Below are positions 54,764-64,000 of a stretch of 64,000 bases of DNA, piece by piece. The translations under genes were made by a program, and so were the position numbers. The notes beneath the pieces were generated by a model. The model was not told the origin of the DNA. It saw nothing but the letters and a program-made list of their open reading frames with translations, and searched no databases. The stretch spans positions 117,325,790-117,389,789 of the forward strand of contig OZ038381.1 in NCBI GenBank assembly GCA_964036045.1. Direction: 5' to 3'. Each line of letters starts with the position of its first letter. Position 1 is the stretch's first letter. This DNA comes from Eutreptiella sp. 'Long Island Sound 2002'. Taxonomy: Eukaryota; Euglenozoa; Euglenophyceae; Eutreptiales; Eutreptiaceae.

Positions 54764-56709
54764 TGAAGCTGGTTCGGACCCCCGTGGCCATCTTTGGGTC
54801 ACTTGGGGTGTGTATCTATGTGCAGGCAAGCCGCCATTGGCTGATATCATACTCTCCCATCCACCTGACCTAACCTGATGTGATAGTGTGATAGGTTTGG
54901 CCATTCCAGCTATGAGCGGCCATATTCAATACCGGGGCGCCGCCGGCTGAGATTTATATATCAGAATATCAGGAATCAACAGAGTTTTTTTATCATAATG
55001 TTCCCGTAATTTTTCAGCCTTCCGTTCTGATTGTCAATGTATCGGCGACCGTCAGTTGGCTCGCGATTTTGCGGTAACCGATTGGTTAACTGTTATTTGC
55101 AGATATTCTGGCGGAAACCTCGATGAAAGGTCAGATTTCATCAGTAAAGGGTTCGTTGCTTCCGCAATTTTCATGTTATACACTCGCAAAATTAATCCAA
55201 TTTTTTCAGACTTTCAGAATCGGATTTTCGACTTCGATATCGCGGCACTTGATATGATGAATCTCGAGTGGTCCTACATTTTTCCCCGATCACGAATCAA
55301 CCTTCCTTTGGTTATCTCCTTCGTTTTTCTTGGAGATAAAGGAGAAACAAAATTCATTCGTGAAGCCACTTTGAAAGGTCATATCTCCGGCTCACGGCAA
55401 GGAATACCAATTTCGAGAATTGGGTTGGAACTGCCTCGGCCTCAACCTAATTTGGGAAGCATCAAACGCCTTTGATGTGTACACAAGCTGGGTGTAGCAA
55501 GGGGTAATGATCAAGAGGGTAGAAAGTGATATATAACTCTTGGACCGTGCAACCGAATATTTTAATTGTTTCGAGTGTACCGCATGAGTGTTGGTGTTGC
55601 ATAGAAACCTTCTTTGGGTTCCTACGTATTTTCAACGTGAAGTTACGTCCATGGAGGGGCATGGCATACCATGGTGGGAGCCACTTTTTGAGGGTATCCG
55701 TTATATGCATGGTATGTGCTTCGATATGCTCACGCCCATGTTATATATCTCCGTTTGTAGGAAGATATATGGAGTCATACGTGGCAAGGGCTTCGCCCAT
55801 GTCCAAATAGTGAGCTCCATAGCGCTAGACTAAGTCTACCGCTCATATAGTGCATGTGGCAGGGCTTACAGAGCGACCCACAAGCGCCACTATCAATTTT
55901 CCCGTTTTCATGGTGCGTGTTGGGAGGAGTTCTGAAGGTGTCCCCATGCGTCCATGTGGGGATCCAAGTGGGGGGATTGTTTGCAAATGGTCCCAAGCAA
56001 CTGTGTTTTGAATCATATGTTGATACCATGGGTGAGCGAAGTTATATACTATTGTAATTATCTTGAATTTGGCATTATTTGCATGTTTTTGACCTCATTT
56101 TATGCTCATTTTTGTATTTTATGTGCTCAACTGGTCGGCTAACAGTAAAGTGCCTAGAGATCTGTGAACTATGGTATGTTGCTTCAATGTTGGCATATGC
56201 TTTCGTGTTGTACCTCACCATATGCCGGATCACGTGGTCATTTTGGCGTGGCACACGAGGCCTTCCAAATTTAGGTCTCAAATTCATGAGTTGACTTGTG
56301 AAGCATGTCGTGTACATAACCGGAGGGGTTTCGGAGCCAATGATGGAATATTCTTTGGCATGAACCTTTGGTCTATATCACCCTTGTATACTACTTTCCG
56401 GTTTGACACATGCATGGAGCCTTTGAATATTTGCCGTATGCATTTTTGAGTATACAATTGAGTTTTGGGCATGATGGTGTGATTTGCCTGATTTCGCCAT
56501 GCTGTGAGGTCCTCATCATGGGGCCCCTCTCCAAGCCCAATCGACTCCAAGTCCAACCAAGGTTATGTCCGGGTAGGGCATGGTCCCGAGTGCTACTCTA
56601 GGCCATGACACGCCACCTCCCCTTTTGGGCTAGGATTTAGAGGCTTGGGAGGGAACACATTTTTGGGGTTTGTGTAGTGACTTTTGAAACATGGTATTTA
56701 GCCATCTTA
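54764..56709 (+). repeat. 3' LTR of copy 3, truncated at its end
   Basis: It begins TGAAGCTGGTTC and follows the 5' LTR of copy 3 collinearly up to GCCATCTTA at 56709. The final 426 bases, present in the 5' LTR, are missing. LINE sequence resumes at once with CTATACCCC. The LTR preserves the empty insertion site of copy 2 (about 55840-55853). Confidence 0.9.
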
Positions 56710-56712
56710 CTA

Positions 56713-58170
56713 TACCCCGTGCCCCACCGCATGGATGACCACTGCCCAGGGCTCCGGCCCGGGGTTCCCCCCTGCGGGCACCCCTGCCCCAACGCCCTGT
56801 TCCAGCCATTGCCCCCACAGCCCGCCCCACTCCCAGGTGTCTACCTAAACACGGTAACAGGCGCCAAAGGAGTGTACCTCACGACGGGAGACACCACGGG
56901 CCAAGCCGTCCCCCTCGATCAGGTGAACCACATGGCCCCGGGGCCACGACTACCCAACAAGGACAGACCACAGCACCCGTTGGCGAGATACGGCGCACGC
57001 AACCCCAGGCCCGTGGACCCAAACACCCCAGGCCCCGACAGAGCGCTGCTACACCTCATCATGAAACACACGGCCCAACTCCCGGCCACTCTGGCGGGTG
57101 AAAAGTACTTCATCGTGGAAGGCCTAACGGACGATGTTATCACCCTAGCGACCAACACCCTTGCAGCCACCACGGACGCCTGGGACGTTGCCCTGGGGCA
57201 CACCACAGCACGTAAGGACAGGGTGCACGAAACAGAAGACACCCTGACACCGGACCTTGTGAGCCATCTGGTGAACCTAACCAGCCCACCGGAGCAGCAC
57301 AACCGAAAAACCGAAGGTCTGAAGGTCACTGATTGGACGGCTCTTTTTTACAGGCCCCGAGATGGCCCCTGGGTGACACTAACATGCCACCAACACACCT
57401 CGTGGGTAGCACAATGGAACGCCACGGGCACAACGGACAGAGTCCACACATTCACACCAGAAACGAAGCCAGCGACCCCACTGGCACTGGGGGACCGTTT
57501 GAAACACTCCACCGACCACACCAACCACCCCCGGGCGCACTGGTTAGCACTCAAAACGGCGATGCACTGGACAGTGGATGCCCCAGCAACGGACACCACG
57601 CTGCCCGAGACGTGGCTCACACTCACTCGCAACCTGGCAGCCTACATACGAATACACGGGAAAGCAAGTGCAGGACGCTGGATGTCCTGGCCCACGGACA
57701 CGGAACGATCCCTCAAACCTCGCACCACCAAACACCAAGAACACTCGAACCAACTTCGAGGTATGTACCGACCACGAGAGGGGCAAGGACCGGCATACAG
57801 CATCTTTCAAAACCGCAACGCGCCGAGGCCGGCCCCCAAACTGGCACCAGAACAGCCGGGGTCCAAGCCGAGACCCCGTCCAGGGGGGGCGGACACCTCG
57901 GCCCGCCGGGCCAAACGGCCTAAACCGGAACCAAAAGCGGCCCCAGCGCCACCACCACCTGATCCACAAGGGAAGCCAGAGGACCAAACGTGCCCATTCT
58001 TCATGGCGGTTGACCTCGTGCCGCCATGCACCCCGAACGGCCAGATGGCGCAGAAGTCCAGAGGGTGGTCGGGGCCACGCTTAGAGGACAACCGAAGCAA
58101 TTTGTATGGTTCTGGGGCAAGATACAGGGCACACTGGCCACACCTGGCCAACATGGCAACCTGCAGCTGA
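56713..58170 (+). pseudogene. LINE ORF1, C-terminal part
   Basis: The frame continues that of 29111-30785 once the intervening element is removed, and is open to 58170. It begins with a Cys/His cluster (DHCPGLRPGVPPCGHPCP) that recalls part of a RING or treble clef. Two folded-looking blocks follow: GVYLNTVTGAKGVYLTTGD and TALFYRPRDGPWVTLTCHQH. Next come helical AAYIRIHGKASAGRWMSWP and a basic Pro-rich end (RRAKRPKPEPKAAPAPPPP). After about 58020 the sense moves to another frame. This is probably a nucleic-acid-binding ORF1 product. No named family is recognised. Confidence 0.5.
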
Positions 58171-59200
58171 AGATCAAATGGCAGGCACTGTCGGAGTGGG
58201 GCGAAAAAGCGGATACCTCAAACCTCAAACTCTGGGACGACAGGCAGTTTCCGGAGTGCCCGATGCAGCTCCGCACACCCGCCAACCAGGTACCGCCGGG
58301 CACCGTCTGGACAGGTGACGTGCACCAGGCATGGCTGGCGGAGCCGGACGTACCAGAGGAGCAAAGGGTGGCAACAGCGATCAACCTCAAACTGCGCTCA
58401 GGACGGTGACTACTACCACGCCGTGCCAGGTACCCCCCAGGGGCCACCAAGGCGCACACCCACGAAGTCACAAATGCGCTCGTCACTCTCATGTCCCTCA
58501 ACGAACCAGGCACCCTGTACGACGCGGCCAAAGCTTCGGACCTACAGGACGTGCCTGTCATGGCAAAATGCAACCCAGACACCATGGTGTGGCAGGAGTA
58601 GGCCCTCAAAACCCAGGCAGCCCACCCCAGCCTAGCCCCCGTCCTCATCAGGACAAGACACCAATAAGGCACCACGTGGGTCAAGGGAGTGCCCATATTC
58701 CACAAACGTGAGGTCCAAGTACACGTCCACCACCACCTGGGAGTAGAAGGCCGCGTAGCGGCATATGAACTGGTAGGCCCAACGTGGCAGCTGAATGTCA
58801 TCAACGTACATGTCCCCTTTGGAGACGCCACGGAGACATTCCTCGAACACCTCATGGAGTCCTACCGGCAACTTGCCATGATGGGGCCGACTGTCATCAT
58901 AGGCGACTTCCATGCGGCCCCTCAGCGGACACTCGCGGGGGGCAACAGACGCCCGAGGACACAGCAGTGCAAATGGCCATGCAACATATGGGCCTGCAGG
59001 ACCTCACAGCTTCTCTACGAGGCCAGCCCTCGCACCGACCGCCGCAGCCTGGCTCGGCAGATTCCCGCATCGACCTCTGCTACGCGGACTCGGCACACAT
59101 CCAGGAGGCACGGGCGCAATACCACGACCTGCCGTCCAAGATCACCGGACATCGACCCCTCGAGGTACAAATCAAGGTACTTCAAGTACCCTCGGCCTCC
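58026..59200 (+). pseudogene. LINE apurinic-like (APE) endonuclease, broken frames
   Basis: One frame from 58026 has stops at 58407, about 58600 and about 58665, then a shift at about 58940. APE landmarks are in order: LMSLNEPGTLYDAAKASDLQ and PDTMVWQE, fitting the N-terminal strand and catalytic Glu; VINVHVPFGDAT and TVIIGDFHAAPQ (about 58890), fitting the GDFN motif; DSRIDLCYADS (about 59065); and TGHRPLEV (about 59150), fitting the usual SDH motif with changed residues. APE endonucleases nick the target DNA to prime reverse transcription. This copy is inactive because of stops and frame changes. Confidence 0.75.
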
Positions 59201-59259
59201 AGGGAAGACATCGACCACGAAGAACAACCACCCATTAGGCCACCAGATGAGCACGACAC

Positions 59260-61247
59260 ACACAAATGGATGGCGTATTACCACACGGTGCAGCGCATCC
59301 TAGGCCAACAAGACGAGACAGACCTCAACCTTGCCATGCGACAAGCCGCCACGGCGTGCAGCCTCCACGAACAACACTGAACACAGGACGACGCCGGCCC
59401 GCATCAAGACCTACGGTCCCTGGTTACAGCCATATGGCGCGACAAGCGGGCAATACACAGGGCAGTGCACTCACATGTCCCGCAGGCCCAACATGACACC
59501 CAGGAAATTGCCGCACGGCTGGACACCACGCGCAGGCAACTCAGGGAATGGCACGTCCGCCGGGTGAAGGAGCTAGCACAAGAACAACAACGCTACTTTC
59601 AAAACCCCCAACCCTACAAGTCCTTGAAACACGTGGACGAGGTCCTGGGAGAAACGGGCCACCGACGCATCAAGGCCGTACGCCTACAAGACAACACAGT
59701 CACCAACGATCCCAAGGTGGTCCTGGAGGAAGTCCTCAACAGCTTCCAGCGCCAACACAACACCGAGGAGGGCGAGCTATCAGCGTACACGGAGGAATTG
59801 ATATCGCACTTGCCGAAACTCTACAACCGAACACAGCAACGAGACATGCACCAAACCCCGTTCACCATTCGGGAACTCGATGAAGTGCTGTACAAACTAC
59901 AACCGGGTAAAATCCCGGGGGTGGACGGACTCCTGGCGGAACTCTACCGCAGGCTCCCGCTGGACCTAAGGAGACACTTGGCCGCGCAGCTGTGGGATAT
60001 CGCCATCGGAAAAGCTGGCGTACCACCCGATTGGGCGAACCTGGTACACCCGCTGTACAAGAAAGGCAACTGGGCGAACCCAGACAACCGGAGACCCATA
60101 GTATGCGCCACCACGGAAGCCAAACTCATATGGATGCTCATTCTCAAATGGGTGGCCCCGGCAGTGTACCGGGCTATACCGCCCACAATGTGGGGAGCCA
60201 TACCGGGTAGGTTGCCATTGGAGGCCATATTTATGCGAGACGCCGTGGTAGACATGGACCCGATCAGCCTCATCATCACGTCCCTGGATGTCAAGGGGGC
60301 CTTCCCCAACACCCGGCACCGCCTCCTACAGGCTGTCTGGAAGCACATGGGACTCCTCTTCCATGGATTCCTAAAAGTGTACCTCGCCACCCGTATGTAC
60401 GCAGTAAAAACCGATGTGGGCACCACTCCATGGGTCCAGCCCGCCAGTGGAGTTCCGCAAAGGGGTTGCGGAAGACCCATTCTTCTTCCTCCTCGTCACC
60501 CTCCCGCTGGCGTTTTACATCCGACGCACATACCCGGACGTGGCACCATACCCCCTACGGACCACGCTCCTGGCATTTGCGGACGACATGGCGGTAGTGA
60601 CCGCCACCGCCTGTCAACCCCTGTCAACTACCCCAGACTCCACCAGGGCCACAAATGTACTCCACACCGTCACCAACTATCTGGAGGGCAACCAGCAGCT
60701 GGTACACAACGTCAAGTCTGCCACCATGGTGCACAATGCACCGTCGCCACCCCTCTGCCCCGGGGACCCGCCCATGAACCCAGTAAGCACGGTCACCTAC
60801 CTGGGGGTCCAACAAGCGGCCACCGCAAACGGGGTCACCCTACCACCGAACCTGATACGGCAGCTGACACAGATGCTAGTCATAGCGCCCATCGTGGCAC
60901 TCTCCACCCAGGCCCTGGCATACTTCCTACAAGCCGTGCTCAACGCCGCTATAGGGTTCCAGGCCTTACACCTAACGCACCCCCAACACATGCTACAAGC
61001 GGCCGCTACCACGGTACGACGAGCGAGGACCATCCACGGCCACCGGCCCACATCGCTACCCGCGGCGGTACGTGCGGCGTCGCCACCATACTACGGAGAC
61101 AACACCGATCACCTCGTCAACAACGCGTACACAGGTCACACTGCGGCCCACCCGCACCGTCTCATGCACAATCATGAGCCAGGGGTGACAGAAGTCTTCA
61201 CGCTGACACTGCGAGACGCCCAGTACCATCGCAACACCTGCCCCTAA
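59260..61247 (+). pseudogene. LINE reverse transcriptase, one frameshift
   Basis: The N-terminal linker (RRQLREWHVRRVKELAQEQQ, about 59530) is followed by the RT: LQPGKIPGVDGLLAELYRRL (about 59900), PLYKKGNWANPDNRRPI (about 60050), the catalytic SLDVKGAFPNTRH (about 60280) and GVPQRG (about 60450). A frame change near 60465 follows, then DPFFFLLVTLPLAF, the FADD catalytic pair in LLAFADDMAVVTA (about 60570) and TVTYLGVQ (about 60790). Motif order and spacing are those of non-LTR RTs of the APE-bearing type. The FADD variant replaces the common YADD. The frame closes at TAA 61245. The copy is dead through the shift and upstream stops. Confidence 0.88.
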
Positions 61248-61280
61248 TACATACTTCACCAGCAGGGCCTCCTCACCAAG

Positions 61281-62098
61281 GTGGGGACCCGCGTATGGAA
61301 CCACCTACAACTCCTGCTACCCCAACACCAGCATGTCATCCAAACAAACCATCGGTGCAGGGAAGCCGCCCTGTGGCGGTCCTACACACCAATGTGGGTG
61401 GAGGGCCAACGAAAAGCACCGCCACTCTGGACCTGGTGGGCACCACCCTACACCTCGTACGAGTCACCCCAAACCAGATGCGGGCCCTCCAACGGGTGGG
61501 CACACACCACGTCCCATTCCTGCAACACCCGGAGTGGCCCAACAAGTCGGTCCTCGAAAGTCACATGCGCAGCGCAGCCAGACGAACCGGACACCCCCAG
61601 CCGACCAATGGGGAAGTACGTGAGGCGTATTACTTGTTTTGGAGCACGCACAAGCGGCCACTGCCACCGGGCCCTCCACGAGGGAACCAGGCCCACCAGC
61701 GGCCACCGGAACAAGTGGAGTATATACCAAGCGCCACGGTGCCAGCAGTACTCCTCCTGGCACCCAACGGACTCAAAATCACATTTCGACCTGGCAGAGC
61801 ACGCGGCAGCTTGTGGATGCTGCCACCACCCACGGCACGCCCCTTCTGTCCGCCACCACTGTCCCAGGACAAGCTAACGGGCACCCCCACCACTTGCCTG
61901 AGATGTGGACCCCAAGCACTAGCCACCCCGTGGCCCCTCCTCCAGTTACTGGCCTGCTACCTACCCATAGCAACATCCCACGCTACCCCGGAACAACACC
62001 GGTGGCTACACACGCACTTCAAACGGGCCGCAGAGAAGGACACGGCCACAGTGGCGTGGGGCCCCAGCGCCGCGGCGGAATGGAGTTTTTGTTTTTGA
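61281..62098 (+). pseudogene. LINE C-terminal region after RT
   Basis: Two overlapping frames look plausible. One (61295-62098) contains VLHTNVGGGPTKSTATLDLV, RRTGHPQPTNGEVREAYYLF and CLRCGPQALATPWPLLQLLA. The other (to 61877) contains HFDLAEHAAACGCCHHPRH, which recalls the zinc-finger tail of many non-LTR polyproteins. I cannot decide where the frame changes. By position this is the end of the RT polyprotein. Confidence 0.45.
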
Positions 62099-62695
62099 AT
62101 TGTACAGCCACTTTGATGTCCGGACAGGGACACAGTCCTCAATCAGAGTGAAGTGTATAGACAAAAGTGCTTGGCTCACCCTAGCACTATGTGAGGGTTG
62201 TAGCCATGGAGGAACCTCGGAACTCGCCCTGTCATGGATGGGTAGGGTTGAGGAGAGATAGGTTGCCTTGGCATTTGCCCATGTGGGTGCCTGGTTGGTT
62301 GCATAGAGAAATGGAGGCTTGACAGAAGGAAATCAGGATCAGGGGGAGGAATGGAGGCGTTGTGGTGTGAGATGTGATGGTGTGGACAAATTCAGCCAAG
62401 GCTTACTCAAGTGGTGGAACAAATTGGAAATACTGTGAAGTGTGCAGGCAGGGGGGGGGGGAGGGGATCTGGATACGGTTCTGAGAACTGAGATGATGCT
62501 TGTCGTGCCTTACCGTAATAATGGAGTGGTCCCCGCTTCCAAAATCGACCGCTGGGAGATGTTTGTACCTCGCGGAGGACAGGAGCCCACAGAGATGACC
62601 AAGTGCCCGGCAGTTGGGGCTGCTTGATGGGTTAGGGCCTCACAAACCAGCTTCAGTGTTCAACAGGACTCGAAAGAGTATCCCAGGGTACATTA
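62099..62695. other. Spacer of ordinary composition; nothing recognised
   Basis: Base composition returns to normal after the LINE. There is one G-run at about 62450. Open frames are short and unremarkable. Confidence 0.5.
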
Positions 62696-63262
62696 TCAAT
62701 CTGTCGGCAAACAACGCCAGGACACACGCCGTTTGTGGGTGGGCTCGGTGCACTGGAGTGCTGCATACATTTGGTCCAGGTACCACAGGATTTCCGGGGA
62801 CGGCTCGCGGGGTTCCGGTACCCGGAACCAGCAATAATAGTATCCAAAACCTTCAGGTTCATACCACCAGTGGATGCCGAGGTACGACATGACAGCAACG
62901 GATGGGGTAAAAGGCTGAGAAGTGGACGAGTGACTGAAAAGGGTAGGGGACTCGTCGGTTCGGCTGGGGTTCACTCTGTGTTTGGCCAAGAATAGACCAC
63001 ATGCTCGGGGGGGGGTAGGGCAAGCGATGGGGGGGGGCGAAAAAGACTCCGGCGTTGAACTCGCAGATCGGGGCGGCTGGGCTGGAGGTAGAGGGGGGGC
63101 ACGAGCTCGAAAGAAATCAGTAATCCGTCGGTTGGAGCTGTCAGCGCCGGGGGGTTGGAGGGGTGCCACCGGTTTAGGGGCGTAGGTGTCACTACGAGTT
63201 TTGCGTGGTGGAGGATTTTCAGTGTCCCGGCCGCGTTTCGTGGGTGGTTGTCTGGGACGCAT
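62696..63262 (-). CDS. Unknown 188-residue ORF with PIP-box-like motif
   Basis: ATG at 63262, stop at 62696. The N-terminal region is basic and proline-rich (PPTKRGRDTENPPPRKTR). It is followed by NRRITDFF (63133-63110), which fits the PCNA-interacting pattern x-x-x-I-x-x-F-F except that Asn replaces Gln at position 1. The C-terminal part is aromatic-rich (WWYEPEGFGYYYCWFRV) and ends THKRRVSWRCLPTD. It lies directly downstream of, and overlaps, the zinc-finger ORF on the same strand. It may be the start of another retroelement ORF or an unrelated gene. No family is recognised. Confidence 0.4.
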   Translation of the reverse strand: MRPRQPPTKRGRDTENPPPRKTRSDTYAPKPVAPLQPPGADSSNRRITDFFRARAPPLPPAQPPRSASSTPESFSPPPIACPTPPRACGLFLAKHRVNPSRTDESPTLFSHSSTSQPFTPSVAVMSYLGIHWWYEPEGFGYYYCWFRVPEPREPSPEILWYLDQMYAALQCTEPTHKRRVSWRCLPTD

Positions 63263-63974
63263 GGGCTTTTTTTTTTGTGGGTGCGTGGTTTTTTTGAGGG
63301 GGGGGATTGGACTGAGTCTGGTAGGTGATGTGGAGGCAGGGGATAGTGATAATCCCTGTGTGCCCGTTGGGTGTGTGACGTGCTGTAGATGCTGTGTGGT
63401 TTGCCGCAGGTGTCGGGACCTTCGGGGGGAGGGGGGGCGGGAGGGGGGGGGGATCTTCGGCTAGCCAAGTGGGTGCTTTGGACAGAGCGTCTTTCAACTG
63501 TTGCTGGCGCTGGGGTTTTGTTTCGCCATTGGTGGGTGTAACCATGGCTTTGTACAGGGTGGAGGGCACCAGGAACTTAGCGAAGTTTCCTTTGTCTCCT
63601 GGGTGGGAGCAATGCGCCCACCAGATGCTTGCTACCTGGTTGAAGGGCGGAGGCCATGCATGTATGAAGCTTTGCACAATGTGGTCAGCGCTAGAGCAAT
63701 GGGATAAGAAGGAGGCTGCATCGAGGGGGTGTGGTTGTGAGCATTTGTGGCATATTTGGGGAGTCAAGTCGTTGTGGAATGCATATGTAAGAGAATTCAT
63801 GTTGCCTGACGACCATTTGAAGGGGAGTCCAGAGAACGACGATGAGTGGTTGTAGAAGAAGAAACTGGACGGCACGTGGATGTTGTAGTGGTGATGGCAG
63901 GGGATGACGGCCCTAGATACAGAAGTGGTCAGGCGATGGCAGACAGGCAAGCTACCAATAGATACAGTTCCCAA
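63219..63974 (-). pseudogene. C-terminal fragment of a LINE polyprotein with zf-RVT-like motif
   Basis: The frame is open from at least 63974 to a stop at 63219, and its N-terminal side may continue past the window. It contains ICHKCSQPHPLDAASFLSHC followed by SADHIVQSFIHAW, the pattern of the zinc-binding module after non-LTR RTs (C-x2-C, then H-C, then W). Next come VASIWWAHCSHPGDKGNFAK and RQQQLKDALSKAPTWL, also typical of LINE tails. A Pro- and Thr-rich low-complexity end follows. I infer a minus-strand LINE whose RT would lie to the right of the window. Confidence 0.5.
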
Positions 63975-64000
63975 GGGGGGTGGGGGTACAAACTCAGGGG

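Larger units (their letters stand above)
56710..62098 (+). mobile_element. LINE, 3' part
   Basis: This is the continuation of the LINE from 30785. It contains the end of ORF1, an apurinic-like endonuclease and a reverse transcriptase, all with frame breaks, and a C-terminal region. The sense strand is T-poor like the 5' part. The 3' boundary is placed where T-poor composition ends (about 62098). No clear tail repeat or target duplication is visible there. Confidence 0.75.

Overview
The window looks like a transposon graveyard from a GC-rich eukaryotic nuclear genome. I found no bacterial operons, rRNA, tRNA or convincing single-copy host gene. Almost everything is retroelement: three copies of one Ty3/gypsy chromovirus (Gag, aspartic protease, RT, RNase H, integrase, C-terminal chromodomain), non-LTR (LINE-like) elements with a cytosine/adenine-rich, T-poor sense strand, and long minisatellites. 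A protist or alga (for example a dinoflagellate or green alga) would fit, but the sequence does not settle the organism. The chromovirus primer site matches the 3' end of eukaryotic initiator tRNA-Met.

Layout. 1-392: 3'-tail fragment of a T-poor element (E3), fused to a 5'-truncated chromovirus, copy 1 (393-6085, + strand, 3' LTR 3729-6085). 6086-7079: G-rich spacer. 7080-14463: T-poor element E1 (+) with a RING-like Cys/His cluster in its long ORF, tandem repeats and a (TACC)n tail. 14464-15456: spacer plus a diverged homologue (R0) of the next repeat. 15457-17886 and 24229-26656: two direct copies (R1, R2) of a 2.4 kb unit carrying two minus-strand ORFs that I cannot assign to any family. 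Between them, 17887-23610 is a minus-strand element E2 made mostly of minisatellite with an (ACCT)n tail.

26657-62098 is a nest of three elements. A LINE (26657-30785 and 56710-62098, +) is split by chromovirus copy 3 (+, LTRs at 30786 and 54764). Copy 3 is itself split inside its 5' LTR by chromovirus copy 2 (31870-45079, -), which has two 2362-bp LTRs and a GCTC target duplication. The LINE frame stays open across the gap when copy 3 is removed, and the LTR divergences agree with the insertion order. The right end (62696-64000) holds minus-strand ORFs with a zf-RVT-like C-terminal module and a PIP-box-like peptide.

How the parts work: the chromovirus Gag start codon lies inside the LTR and the frame reads through the primer-binding site. 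Gag and Pol share one frame, separated by a UAG at the same place in copies 2 and 3, which suggests termination readthrough. All three chromovirus copies carry lesions; copy 2 is the youngest and least damaged. Because large blocks are almost free of T (or of A on the other strand), long open frames there are expected by composition alone, and I have left out most of them.
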